A DNA stretch of 26,416 nucleotides from CAYMFD01 sp964389475 (GCA_964389475.1 CAYMFD010000047.1:1-26416), one strand, 5' to 3'; shown: positions 6,658-15,167, numbered from the stretch's first letter. The notes: generated by a model not told the origin, from the sequence alone. A program made the numbers and translations.

Positions 6658-9396
6658 CTATACCGTAAAGGCATTGTGCAATATCTCTGCCTGCTGGGCA
6701 TCATGCACTTTCTTGTAACCCGTCGCTGGACTCGCACTAGCCTTACGGGCTACGACATCGATCTCGACATTACGCCAGTAGCGGAGTAGGTAGTCCCAAG
6801 AGCCCATATTACGGGGCTCCTCCTGTACCCACACCTTCCTAGCCTTGCCGTACTTCTTGAGTATGGCATCGACTTGATCTTTGGGGAAGGGATATAACTG
6901 CTCTACACGTACGATAGCCGTATCGTCAATCTTTTCTTCTTCGCGCTTAGCATCGAGGTCGTAGTATACCTTGCCCGTGCATAGGATGAGACGCTTAACC
7001 TTCTTAGCGTCAACCTTCGTATCGTCTATTACCTCCTCGAATTTTGTATTGGTATAAAACTCGCTTATATCACTCACACACTCAGCGTGACGTAGCAGCG
7101 ACTTAGGCGACATGATAACCAGTGGCTTACGGTACTTATATGCGAGCTGTCTACGCAATAGGTGAAATAGATTGGCCGGTGTCGTAGCATTAGCTACTGT
7201 CATATTATACTCTGCACAACTCTGCAGAAACCGCTCTAGCCTAGCACTACTGTGCTCTGGCCCCTGGCCCTCGTAACCATGCGGTAGTAGCAGCACGAGG
7301 CCAGACATCCGCCTCCACTTACTCTCAGCAGCTGTGATATACTGGTCTACGATAGTCTGTGCTCCATTATAAAAATCACCAAACTGACCCTCCCAGATAA
7401 CTAGGTTGTCAGGGGACGCTAGCGAGTATCCGTACTCAAATCCCATAACCGCAAACTCCGACAAAAAGGAATTGTAAATCATGAGCTCGCCCTGATCGTC
7501 GACGATCGAGTTAAGTCGATTATACTGTTTGTCCGTCTCCACGTCGGTAAATACCGCATGGCGATGAGAGAATGTACCACGCTTGACATCTTGGCCACTC
7601 ATCCGCACATTTTTACCCTCTAGGAGGATACTACCATAGGCCAGCAACTCCGCCAGTGCCCAGTCGAGCTTATTCTGGTCTAGGAGCTTGCGCTTGCCCT
7701 TGAGTAGGCGGTTAACCTTACTGAGCGGCTTAAAGTCATCAGGAATAGTCATTAGGTGGTCTATGACCTTATTGACCTTGGTCTTGGCTATTCCCGTAGC
7801 AGGAGTAGGCTGTATATTTAGTGTATTGACACCCTTGTCGAGCTTGCGCCACGCTTGCTCCGGCTCTTGATACACATAGTCTAGAGGCTTTTCTTTTACG
7901 AGATCTAGGCGATTTTGGAGGTCACTCCAGAAACCCTTCTCCAGCTGCTCTGCCAGCGACTTCTCCACTGTTCCTGCAGCTGTCAACTTAGCAACATAGA
8001 CCTCTCTAGGGTTGGGATGCTTGTTGATCAGCTCATACATTTGAGGCTGGGTGAACTTAGGGTCATCCCCCTCATTGTGACCATGCTTACGGTAGCAGAC
8101 CATGTCTATAAAGACGTCATTATTGAACTTCTGCCTGTACTCTGCGGCCAGCTCACTAGCCCATACGACGGCATCAGGGTCATCACCATTGACATGAAAG
8201 ACTGGTGCCTGTACGAGCTGCGCTGCTGCCGTACAATAGGTGCTCGACCTAGCATCGTCGAAGTCGGTCGTAAAGCCTATCTGGTTATTGATCACAAAGT
8301 GTATCGTACCACCCGTATAGTAGCCTTCTAGCTGGCTCATCTGTACTGTCTCGTACACGACGCCTTGACCAGCTACAGCAGCATCACCATGTAGGAGTAT
8401 AGGTAGTATGCGGTCGTAGTCACCATCATATAGCATATCAGCCTTGGCCCTTGCAAACCCCTCTAGCACGGGATCTACCGACTCTAGGTGCGACGGGTTA
8501 GGTGTCATCTTAAGGTGGACGACCTTACCCGTACTGGTTTCTACCTGAGAACTATAGCCTAGGTGGTACTTCACATCCCCATCTCCATAGGCTAGATCTG
8601 GTACAGCTGTACCCTCAAACTCATTGAATATATGCTCATAGGTCTTGCCCATGATATTGGCCAGTACATTAAGTCTACCCCTGTGGGCCATACCGATGAC
8701 GACCTCTTCGACTTTATCCTCTGCACCTTTACTGATGATGGCGTCTAGTGCCGCTATAGTCGACTCACCACCCTCTAGCGAAAATCGCTTCTGCCCTACA
8801 TACTTGGTATGCAGAAACTTCTCAAACATCGTAGCGCCGTTGAGCTTCTCTAGGATGCGCTTCTTCTTGCTTATGCTCAGGCCGTAATCATCTGAGAGGT
8901 TGCGCTGCTCGATCTTCTTACGGAGCCACATCCGCTTCTCCCTATTCTCGATATGGGTATACTCTACCCCTAGATTACCACAGTAGATCTTACGTAGACG
9001 GTCTAGAATATCTGCCAGCGTGGCATTTTGCATACCTAGCTCGACCGAAGCATGAGAGACACTATTGAGATCAGCGTCAGATAGACCATAATCGGTAAGG
9101 TCAAGGTGGGGCATCCTGTCTCGACGCTTGCGTATAGGATTAGTCGTCGCGAGCAAATGCCCTCTGGTCCTAAATCCATGTATAATACTAAGCACCCCAA
9201 ACTCCTTGGTCGTGAAGGCCTCGACATCTCCACCTGCTGGTGCAGCACCGTTGCTATCACCGCCTTTGGCAAATTCAAAACCTTCGAAAAAAGTCCTCCA
9301 ACCGTCCTCTACACTACTCGGATCCTGCTCATACTGTCGGTACATCGACTCGATAAACGAAGGGTGGGCATTGAAGACGTAAGAATAATCATTCAT
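6658..9396 (-). CDS. sucA: 2-oxoglutarate dehydrogenase E1 component
   Basis: Thiamine-diphosphate-dependent decarboxylase of the 2-oxoglutarate dehydrogenase complex (TCA cycle). The 912 residues match the family length (about 930 in E. coli). Visible motifs: the N-terminal E1o region (YVFNAHPSFIESMYRQY), the GMAHRGRLNVL block, HGDAAVAGQGVVYETVQMS, VINNQIGFTT, the ThDP/Mg site region with GDDPDAVVWA and YRKHGHNEGDDP, and in the C-terminal half FSHRHAVF, WEGQFGDFYNGAQ and LLPHGYEGQGPEHSSAR. The E2 gene sucB is not adjacent. A perfect -7 box lies about 95 bases upstream. Several long antisense frames inside this gene are shadows. Confidence 0.97.
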   Translation of the reverse strand: MNDYSYVFNAHPSFIESMYRQYEQDPSSVEDGWRTFFEGFEFAKGGDSNGAAPAGGDVEAFTTKEFGVLSIIHGFRTRGHLLATTNPIRKRRDRMPHLDLTDYGLSDADLNSVSHASVELGMQNATLADILDRLRKIYCGNLGVEYTHIENREKRMWLRKKIEQRNLSDDYGLSISKKKRILEKLNGATMFEKFLHTKYVGQKRFSLEGGESTIAALDAIISKGAEDKVEEVVIGMAHRGRLNVLANIMGKTYEHIFNEFEGTAVPDLAYGDGDVKYHLGYSSQVETSTGKVVHLKMTPNPSHLESVDPVLEGFARAKADMLYDGDYDRILPILLHGDAAVAGQGVVYETVQMSQLEGYYTGGTIHFVINNQIGFTTDFDDARSSTYCTAAAQLVQAPVFHVNGDDPDAVVWASELAAEYRQKFNNDVFIDMVCYRKHGHNEGDDPKFTQPQMYELINKHPNPREVYVAKLTAAGTVEKSLAEQLEKGFWSDLQNRLDLVKEKPLDYVYQEPEQAWRKLDKGVNTLNIQPTPATGIAKTKVNKVIDHLMTIPDDFKPLSKVNRLLKGKRKLLDQNKLDWALAELLAYGSILLEGKNVRMSGQDVKRGTFSHRHAVFTDVETDKQYNRLNSIVDDQGELMIYNSFLSEFAVMGFEYGYSLASPDNLVIWEGQFGDFYNGAQTIVDQYITAAESKWRRMSGLVLLLPHGYEGQGPEHSSARLERFLQSCAEYNMTVANATTPANLFHLLRRQLAYKYRKPLVIMSPKSLLRHAECVSDISEFYTNTKFEEVIDDTKVDAKKVKRLILCTGKVYYDLDAKREEEKIDDTAIVRVEQLYPFPKDQVDAILKKYGKARKVWVQEEPRNMGSWDYLLRYWRNVEIDVVARKASASPATGYKKVHDAQQAEILHNAFTV

Positions 9397-9490
9397 AATG
9401 TATCGCTATAGATCACTTAGAAACGCTGCACCTGGGCAGGAGTTTATGCTTTGCAAATATCGAGCTAATCTAGTGGTAAAAATGACGATA

Positions 9491-9498
9491 CAAAAGTA
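9491..9498 (-). promoter_or_regulatory. Candidate -7 promoter box of sucA
   Basis: Reads TACTTTTG on the minus strand, an exact TAnnTTTG match, giving a leader of about 90 bases. A second, one-mismatch box (GATATTTG, 9455-9462) lies nearer to the start codon, so either could be used. Confidence 0.4.
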
Positions 9499-9541
9499 TG
9501 TCACCGAAGAGACGAAAATAATATGCCCTGCTAGACACCTG

Positions 9542-10153
9542 CTACCTGTCGAAGAGTGTCTCTGGGTCTACACCTCGTAGTAATGTAAATGATCGGCGAT
9601 GGAGCTTGGTAGCCCCATGAGCAGCGATGGCCTGGCGGTGCTCTTTGGTAGGATAACCCTTGTTACTGAGCCAGTTATACGCTGGATACTTGAGGTGCAT
9701 ATGGCTCATATAGTCGTCGCGGTAGGTCTTGGCTAGGATCGAAGCGGCAGCAATATTGGCGTACTTGGCATCTCCCTTGACGATGCAGGTATGATCGATA
9801 CCCTTAAAGGGAATAAACCGATTACCGTCTACCACTATGTGTGCTGGTGTGACTGGCAGTCGGCGTAGAGCTCGGTGCATGGCCAAAAACGAAGACCTAA
9901 GGATGTTATACCGATCGATCTCTTTGGGCGATAGTTTGGCGACCGCCCATGCGACCGCATTTTGCTCAATATCTCCCCGCAGGAAATCTCGCTGAGACGC
10001 CGTCATCTGCTTACTGTCATTGAGTCCTTCGTGTTTATAGTCGGACGGCAGTATGACCGCTGCGGCAAATACTGGCCCAGCGAGACAGCCTCGCCCCGCC
10101 TCGTCACAGCCGGCCTCTAGTCGTGTGGGGTCTAGTGCTGATGGTAGGTACAT
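9542..10153 (-). CDS. rnhB: Ribonuclease HII
   Basis: Cleaves the RNA strand of RNA-DNA hybrids and removes single ribonucleotides from DNA. The 203 residues are typical. The catalytic DEDD set is visible: D17-E18 in GCDEAGRG, the Asp in IVVDGN, and the Asp of KGDAKYANIAAASILAK. The C-terminus carries the family WLSNKGYPTKEH block that helps in ribonucleotide recognition. A perfect -7 box (TACTTTTG) lies 17 bases upstream of the ATG. An unusual hairpin-forming repeat lies between it and the glycosyltransferase gene upstream, so it is probably transcribed on its own. Confidence 0.95.
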   Translation of the reverse strand: MYLPSALDPTRLEAGCDEAGRGCLAGPVFAAAVILPSDYKHEGLNDSKQMTASQRDFLRGDIEQNAVAWAVAKLSPKEIDRYNILRSSFLAMHRALRRLPVTPAHIVVDGNRFIPFKGIDHTCIVKGDAKYANIAAASILAKTYRDDYMSHMHLKYPAYNWLSNKGYPTKEHRQAIAAHGATKLHRRSFTLLRGVDPETLFDR

Positions 10154-10170
10154 GTGATCGTGTTGAGTGA

Positions 10171-10178
10171 CAAAAGTA
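10171..10178 (-). promoter_or_regulatory. Candidate -7 promoter box of rnhB
   Basis: Reads TACTTTTG on the minus strand, an exact TAnnTTTG match, 17 bases before the ATG. No clear -33 element. Confidence 0.45.
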
Positions 10179-10235
10179 AGGAGATGTAGGGTAGGTCACC
10201 CCTCTAGCCTCAGGTCCTCTTAGTCTTATACGGCC

Positions 10236-10285
10236 CTCAGGTCCGCTTGTACTTAGGGTAAAGCAAGACTTGTGAAGCGAAACCT
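10236..10285 (-). repeat. Intergenic repeat module A, copy 1
   Basis: On the minus strand this stretch begins AGGTTTCGCTTCAC and ends AAGCGGACCTGAG. A similar stretch occurs at 25743-25794 (AGGTTTCGCTCTAC ... AAGCGGACCTCAG), with a different centre. A further direct repeat, CCTCAGGTCC, occurs twice nearby (about 10209 and 10235, plus strand). Confidence 0.55.
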
Positions 10286-10314
10286 GGGAGCTCGACTAAA
10301 AGGTGAATATAAAG

Positions 10315-10424
10315 GTGATTGAGTGTCACGCAGTGCAATCGAAATCTCCGTTCTCTTGTTCGTCCTTGATACATTCGTGGCTCCAAAGTTCACTTGGGAT
10401 TTCGGCTACTGCGTGCTCAATCAC
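10315..10424. repeat. Long inverted repeat built from module B
   Basis: Two arms about 30 bases long face each other: 10315-10346 (GTGATTGAG, three extra bases, CACGCAGT, then CGAAATC) and 10398-10424, which gives on the other strand GTGATTGAGCACGCAGT and CGAAATC. The loop is about 50 bases. The left arm, read on the minus strand (10312-10351), is a copy of module B, seen twice more at 25832-25870 and 26029-26069. Located after the glycosyltransferase gene and before rnhB, it could fold into a strong RNA hairpin and end transcription, but its dispersed copies indicate a repeat family. The remaining part of 10154-10472 has no gene. Confidence 0.65.
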
Positions 10425-10472
10425 ATCATGGCGTATCTCAATACAGCTACTGTAGGCTGTAAGCTACTTAGT

Positions 10473-11630
10473 TTATCTAGACACGAGGTCTTCAAAGACT
10501 TCGTAGTACCCATCTACCATTTTTTCCCAGCCAAAGTGTTGCATGGTGTACACTGCACCGGCCTCACCTACACTATCAAGGTCGTTGAGAGATAGTGCTG
10601 TATTGATAGCGTCTGCCCAGGCTTGTGGGTCTTCTGGTTGGATTAACTCCCCATTACCACCATCATGAATGGCACTGGTGATACCCTCCAAATCAGCAGC
10701 TAGTACGGCCGTTTGCCGCAGACTCGCCTCTAGTGCCACTAGGCCAAAACCTTCTGCGTCTCCAGGAACATCAATGTTGGGCATAACGAAAATATCTGCT
10801 AATGCTAGCGTACCCATCAGCTCATCAAACGGTAGCTTACCCAGTTGGACGATTCGGTCGTCTTGCTCAGCGGCAGCAACTACTGCGGGGCTATCACTCA
10901 TATGTCCTAGAAGCAATTCGACATTATGTCTAAAGCCTGCCGGTAGCCAACGCAATATCTTGGTCGTAGTGGACGGCTTGGCTTCGTATGGGCCGATCAA
11001 TCCTAGTACGACATCGTCCCCTAGTCGCGGCATCACCTGAGTGGCAAACCAGCTGAAACCCTTGCGCTTTACTGCTCGACCGAGGGTGACGAGGAGGCGC
11101 TTATCCGTCATATCGCTACCCATCATAGTCGATAGTCGTGCCTCCATATTATCAGGGATCGGCATTGCATGCAAGTCATGGTCTACACCATTGACAACGG
11201 TGACTACCCGCTCGGCCTCAAATCCCAGATCTAGGCAGACCTGACGTGTCGCCGTACTGACCGCAATAACGTTGTCGAGTTGCTGTAGTCGAGGTACTAC
11301 GATCTTGCGATACGGAGGCCATGGATAGGTGATATCTAGGCCATGCAACGTCACGGATATGGGGATGTCTGTATAGGACTTTAACCACGTACAGACGGTC
11401 GCCATCAGCCCATCATTGAGGTGGATGACGTCGATATCTGGGTGGTCGGCAAGGACCTGCTTGACTTCCTTTTTCAGACCCAAGAACCAGCGAAGCTTAT
11501 TCATCTGACCACTATACACGACGGTGACCACCTCTGCATACCGAGCCAGACCTGTGATCAGCTCATAGCTCTGCTTCTCCATGCCGCCTGTCTGCGGTGG
11601 GTACTTATGGGTGATGCACAGTATCTTCAT
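10473..11630 (-). CDS. GT4-family glycosyltransferase
   Basis: Predicted retaining glycosyltransferase of the GT-B fold, family 4; donor and acceptor cannot be told from sequence. The 385 residues start with KILCITHKYPPQTGGMEKQ, the glycine-rich acceptor-side loop typical of GT4, followed by VSVTLHG-like strands (here ISVTLHGLDI), VVNGVD, the LVTLGRAVKRKGF donor-domain start, and the EGFGLVALE motif (E-x7-E) that contacts the nucleotide sugar. No membrane segment. The start is 12 bases downstream of the fumC stop, so the two are probably read from one transcript, although no functional link is evident. Confidence 0.88.
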   Translation of the reverse strand: MKILCITHKYPPQTGGMEKQSYELITGLARYAEVVTVVYSGQMNKLRWFLGLKKEVKQVLADHPDIDVIHLNDGLMATVCTWLKSYTDIPISVTLHGLDITYPWPPYRKIVVPRLQQLDNVIAVSTATRQVCLDLGFEAERVVTVVNGVDHDLHAMPIPDNMEARLSTMMGSDMTDKRLLVTLGRAVKRKGFSWFATQVMPRLGDDVVLGLIGPYEAKPSTTTKILRWLPAGFRHNVELLLGHMSDSPAVVAAAEQDDRIVQLGKLPFDELMGTLALADIFVMPNIDVPGDAEGFGLVALEASLRQTAVLAADLEGITSAIHDGGNGELIQPEDPQAWADAINTALSLNDLDSVGEAGAVYTMQHFGWEKMVDGYYEVFEDLVSR

Positions 11631-11642
11631 ATGGGTGGTAGC

Positions 11643-13040
11643 TTACTTGAGGCTACCGATCATATCCTCCGGTCGTACCCACTCGTCAAATTCGTCAGCC
11701 GTGAGGTAACCCAGACCTGTCGCCGCTTCCTTGAGAGTCGTCCCTTCTTTGTAGGCCTTCTTGGCGATCTCTGACGCCTTGTCGTAACCGATCTTTGTAT
11801 TGAGGGCCGTGACTAGCATCAGCGAGTTGTTGAGATTCTGCTTGATGCGGTCGTAGTTGGGCTCTAAACCCGCTACGCAATTGTCATTAAAGCTGATACA
11901 AGCATCGCCGATCAGTCTAGCGGACATCAAGAAATTATAGATCATCATCGGCTTAAAGACATTGAGCTCAAAGTGTCCATTCATACCACCGACGTTGATC
12001 GCCACATCGTTGCCCATTACCTGCGCCATCGCCATCGTGAGGGCCTCCGCCTGCGTAGGATTGACCTTACCAGGCATGATAGATGATCCCGGCTCATTGG
12101 CTGGGATGATGACCTCCCCGATACCACAGCGTGGCCCTGAGGCTAGCATACGGATGTCGTTACCGATTTTCATAAGCGATACGGCTACCGTCTTGAGAGC
12201 ACCATGTGCCTCCACGATAGCGTCATGAGCCGCTAGTCCTTCAAACTTGTTCTTGCCCGTGATGAACGGTAGACCCGTATAGGTAGCGATTTCTTTCGCA
12301 ACAGCGACATCATAACCTGCAGGCGTATTGAGGCCTGTACCTACCGCCGTACCTCCTAGTGCCAATTCTGACAGGTGGGCCAGCGTATTCTTAATGGCTG
12401 CTATCCCGTGGTCTAGCTGTGATGCGTACCCAGATAGCTCTTGACCGAGTGTGAGCGGAGTAGCATCCATGAAGTGAGTCCGCCCGATCTTGACGACCTC
12501 CATGTAGGTTTTGGCCTTGGCAGCTAGGGTATTGCGCAGATGCTCTATCCCAGGGATCGTCACCTCCATCAGCGCCTTGTAAGCAGCGATGTGCATAGCG
12601 GTGGGGAAGGTATCATTGCTCGACTGCGACTTATTGACATCGTCATTGGGGTGCAGGGCCTTGTCACTATCCGTAAGGCTACCGCCTGTGATCACATGAC
12701 CACGATTAGCGACGACCTCATTGACATTCATATTGGACTGTGTACCAGAGCCCGTCTGCCATACGACTAGCGGGAACTGATCGTCTAGCTTGCCATCGAT
12801 GATCTCTTGGCATACTTGAGTGATCAGATCAGCCTTTTGCTGGTCTAGGGCACCGAGCTTAGCATTGGTCTTGGCAGCCGCCATCTTGAGGATAGCGTAT
12901 CCCTCTATGACCTCACGGGGCATCTTCTCACCACCGATCTTAAAGTTCTGTGTAGATCGCTCCGTCTGCGCCGCCCAATAAGCGTCCGCTGGTACGTCGA
13001 TATATCCGATACTGTCTTTCTCCTGTCTAGTATTTGCCAT
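11643..13040 (-). CDS. fumC: Class II fumarate hydratase
   Basis: Iron-independent fumarase interconverting fumarate and malate in the TCA cycle. The 465-residue length is typical. Motifs: WAAQTERSTQNFKIG near the N-terminus, GSGTQSNMNVNEV (substrate loop), SSNDTFPTAMH, GRTHFMDATPLTLGQE with the catalytic His region, and the superfamily signature SSIMPGKVNPTQAEA. The ATG at 13040 gives MANTRQEKDSIG, the family start; the frame is open to 13085, but the extra residues are not family-like and contain the likely promoter. A GACCTTTGCA box lies 21 bases upstream. Confidence 0.96.
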   Translation of the reverse strand: MANTRQEKDSIGYIDVPADAYWAAQTERSTQNFKIGGEKMPREVIEGYAILKMAAAKTNAKLGALDQQKADLITQVCQEIIDGKLDDQFPLVVWQTGSGTQSNMNVNEVVANRGHVITGGSLTDSDKALHPNDDVNKSQSSNDTFPTAMHIAAYKALMEVTIPGIEHLRNTLAAKAKTYMEVVKIGRTHFMDATPLTLGQELSGYASQLDHGIAAIKNTLAHLSELALGGTAVGTGLNTPAGYDVAVAKEIATYTGLPFITGKNKFEGLAAHDAIVEAHGALKTVAVSLMKIGNDIRMLASGPRCGIGEVIIPANEPGSSIMPGKVNPTQAEALTMAMAQVMGNDVAINVGGMNGHFELNVFKPMMIYNFLMSARLIGDACISFNDNCVAGLEPNYDRIKQNLNNSLMLVTALNTKIGYDKASEIAKKAYKEGTTLKEAATGLGYLTADEFDEWVRPEDMIGSLK

Positions 13041-13061
13041 GGCCTTTATTGATTTGGAGTG

Positions 13062-13069
13062 CAAAGGTC
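13062..13069 (-). promoter_or_regulatory. Candidate -7 promoter box of fumC
   Basis: Reads GACCTTTG on the minus strand, one mismatch to TAnnTTTG, followed by CA as in many Bacteroidota promoters. It lies 21 bases before the chosen ATG and inside the longer possible reading frame, which argues for the shorter start. Confidence 0.4.
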
Positions 13070-13284
13070 GTGTTTTTCTAGACACGTATTGTGGTAGGAG
13101 TTATAAAGACTGCTATACACGAATGCACACGAATGGCACTAATCAGATTTCGGTATTCGGATATCCGACGGCAGACTTGTCAGTAACCACAAGAGCAAGC
13201 CAGAACCCGCGATTCGTAAGCACGTAGCGAAGCGGTGGGATACACAGAGTAGAAAGTCAAAAGGGGGTAGATGAGTGACGAGTG

Positions 13285-13384
13285 NNNNNNNNNNNNNNNN
13301 NNNNNNNNNNNNNNNNNNNNNNNNNNNNNNNNNNNNNNNNNNNNNNNNNNNNNNNNNNNNNNNNNNNNNNNNNNNNNNNNNNNN
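13285..13384. other. Assembly gap (100 N)
   Basis: Exactly 100 N, the conventional size for a gap of unknown length. The flanks (13041-13284 and 13385-13543) hold no recognisable gene. On the left a short direct repeat ACACGAATG occurs twice near 13118-13135; on the right is a hairpin-forming repeat. Sequence, including whole genes or an element end, may be missing here. Confidence 0.95.
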
Positions 13385-13431
13385 CTAACATCCCGAAAAT
13401 CCTGTTGCTGACAATTTGCACGGCATGTTAG

Positions 13432-13458
13432 CCGTCGTGGGCTCTACCCCGACGGCGG
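13432..13458. repeat. Intergenic hairpin repeat, copy 1
   Basis: GCCGTCGTGGG, CTCT, ACCCCGACGGC form a hairpin with an 11-base arm and a four-base loop. Its reverse complement, CGCCGTCGGGGTAGAGCC, resembles CGCCGTCGGGGTAGAACC at 25589, in another intergenic region. This makes it a dispersed repeat, not a unique terminator. Confidence 0.5.
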
Positions 13459-13494
13459 TAAGACATCTCAGACACTAATCCACCGCTATTTCTT

Positions 13495-13502
13495 TATATT
13501 TG
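13495..13502 (+). promoter_or_regulatory. Candidate -7 promoter box of the DUF2188 cassette
   Basis: TATATTTG is an exact TAnnTTTG match 41 bases before the ATG of the DUF2188 gene. No obvious -33 TTG. Confidence 0.4.
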
Positions 13503-13543
13503 ACAGGAATTTATCATCCAATCTTCTTGTCACAAATAGTACG

Positions 13544-13786
13544 ATGGCAAAAAAAGATGTTACTGCAAATAAGAGTAAACTGCGTCTAGCAGCAGGTACA
13601 GTATCTGGAAGGATACACGTTATTCCTACCATGAAAGGTTGGAGTGTCAAACGAGAAGGAGCATCAAGAGCTTCAGCCATTTTCGGTACTAAAAAAGCTG
13701 CCTTGCAGAAAGCTCGTCAACTAAAACGAAACTCCCTTGTAGTACTTCACCGCAAAGATGGAACAGTTGAAAAAGCGTTCGCCTAA
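13544..13786 (+). CDS. DUF2188 domain protein
   Basis: Small basic 80-residue protein. From about residue 25 it follows the DUF2188 pattern: IHVIPTMKGWSVKREG, then SRAS, a helix of the type TKKAALQKARQL, and VVLHRKDGTVEKAF at the end. The role of DUF2188 proteins is unknown; the small alpha/beta fold is guessed from the pattern. It is AT-rich and rich in AAA/AAG lysine codons, unlike fumC or hpt on either side. Its TAA is followed immediately by the ATG of the next gene (TAAATG), so the two are almost certainly co-translated. Confidence 0.8.
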   Translation: MAKKDVTANKSKLRLAAGTVSGRIHVIPTMKGWSVKREGASRASAIFGTKKAALQKARQLKRNSLVVLHRKDGTVEKAFA

Positions 13787-14405
13787 ATGCATAGATTTGA
13801 TCAGTGCATTTTCATTAACTGTCCATTTGACAATAGCTATTTCCCTACCCTAAGAACGCTTCTATTTACTGTTATTTATCTCGGGTATCATCCACTTATC
13901 TCAGAAACATCAGATTCTGGAGAAAGTCGTCTGAATACAATTAAAAACCTAATTGGGTCGGCAAAGTACTCTATTCATGACATTTCTCGAATTGAACCGA
14001 ATGAAGAAGGTCTTCCTAGGTTTAATGCCACTAGAGTGCGGTATCGATTTTGGTGCTAAACTACTTGGGCCTCCACCCTTAAATACCAAGCGATTTTTAA
14101 TTTTAGAAAAAGAGAAGTTTCGTTATCAAAAGTTCATCTCTGATATTGCAGGTAATGACATAAGAGCTCATCAAGGTGTACCCGAACTGGCCATTAAATG
14201 TGTTCGAGATTGGCTGCGGCTCAACAATAATGCTACTGTTGCTCACACACAAAAAGTATGGCTTGATTACACTGAGTTTCTATATGACTATGTCGAATAC
14301 GCCAAGAAAAACAATTTCAACCCTCATCTTATCTCAGAAATTACTTTCGCAGACCTTATAGAACTCATGAAGGAATGGGTAAAGGGTCTGGAAGACAAAC
14401 GATAA
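13787..14405 (+). pseudogene. Frameshifted FINCPFD-family protein
   Basis: Two frames together make one protein of about 206 residues. The first (13787-14059) carries CIFINCPFDNSYFPTL, ETSDSGESRL and KYSIHDISRIEP and runs correctly up to PRFN; the second (usable from 14025) resumes with MPLECGIDFGAK, FLILEKEKFRYQKFISDI, IRAHQ and a C-terminal part ending LMKEWVKG. From memory the family reads PRFNMPFELGI without a break, so about two bases (AT in AATATG) appear to be missing at 14024-14027. Cause: true mutation, assembly error near the gap, or less likely a +1 frameshift. The family is uncharacterised; its layout (conserved Glu after a strand, S/D-rich loops) recalls TIR-like or nucleoside deoxyribosyltransferase-like folds, which is only inference. 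AT-rich, probably acquired. Confidence 0.7.
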
Positions 14406-14408
14406 CCA

Positions 14409-14951
14409 CTACCCTACCTGATGATAGATATGGTGGAGGTGCCTTCCTTGCTCATTATAATCTAGACCATAACCGACGACAAAACTATTCTCTATGTCTC
14501 GGCCTCGGTAAGTGATGTCGACCTCATGCTTGAGACACGACGGTTTGACGAGTAGACTGGCTAGGGCTACCGAATTGGCCCCATCGGCTGTTAACTGTGG
14601 TAGGTAGTGTGACATCGTGAGGCCCGTGTCGATGATATCCTCGATGACGACAATGTCTCTCCCCTTAATATCGACGGTGGCATCTAGGGTCTTACGGACC
14701 TCTCCTGTAGAGGATGTACCGCTATAGCTGCTGAGCTTGACGAAGTGGATCTCGCAGAGGATATCAGCCGCCTTGATGAGGTCAGCAGCGAAGAAAAATG
14801 CACCATTAAGGACAACCAAAAAGATGGGGTTACGACCCGCATAGTCTCTGCGTATACTCTCTGCCATGTCTCTCACCATGACCTCAATCTCAGTCTGTGA
14901 GATGTATGGCTCAAAGTGTAAATCCTGAATATGGATGGACGAATTGCTCAT
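14409..14951 (-). CDS. hpt: Hypoxanthine phosphoribosyltransferase
   Basis: Purine salvage enzyme making IMP (and GMP) from the free base and PRPP. The 180-residue product has the type I phosphoribosyltransferase loop VVIEDIIDTGLTM, an upstream LNGAFFFAADLI block (PPi loop), VKLSSYSGT (flexible loop), and the closing FVVGYGLDYNEQGRHL that binds the base. The start at 14951 gives MSNSSIHIQD; the frame is open ten residues further, without support. It converges on the FINCPFD gene with three bases between the stops, and its codon use is normal for the window, so it marks the right-hand edge of the AT-rich island. Confidence 0.94.
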   Translation of the reverse strand: MSNSSIHIQDLHFEPYISQTEIEVMVRDMAESIRRDYAGRNPIFLVVLNGAFFFAADLIKAADILCEIHFVKLSSYSGTSSTGEVRKTLDATVDIKGRDIVVIEDIIDTGLTMSHYLPQLTADGANSVALASLLVKPSCLKHEVDITYRGRDIENSFVVGYGLDYNEQGRHLHHIYHQVG

Positions 14952-15134
14952 GATGTGGGATTGATAGTGGTGAATGTACAACAGATGCCCCTTATCATTA
15001 TTTCAACGGATGCACCTGAGGGCAAATGCTCCACGGCTAGACGCTAGCCTAACAAATAATATATCTCTTAAGACTCACAAAACAACTTATTACACTTAAT
15101 ACAAGACTGTAAGGCGTCGGCTTGCAGAATAATA

Positions 15135-15142
15135 TACTTTTG
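15135..15142 (+). promoter_or_regulatory. Candidate -7 promoter box of the MarC-family gene
   Basis: TACTTTTG followed by CA, an exact TAnnTTTG match 25 bases before the ATG. Confidence 0.45.
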
Positions 15143-15167
15143 CACACTTTTTCAAACGTGTACATCT

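Noticed and set aside
7915..8331. 138-codon plus-strand frame inside sucA
   Set aside because: Antisense to a strongly conserved enzyme; the translation is Leu/Cys/Arg-rich without any domain pattern.
10323..10595. 90-codon plus-strand frame across the inverted repeat
   Set aside because: It runs through the repeat arms and antisense into the glycosyltransferase gene; no plausible protein features.
14015..14030. Programmed ribosomal frameshift in the FINCPFD gene
   Set aside because: No recognised slippery heptamer, and the family reads through in one frame; a small deletion or assembly error is simpler. Kept only as a minor option.
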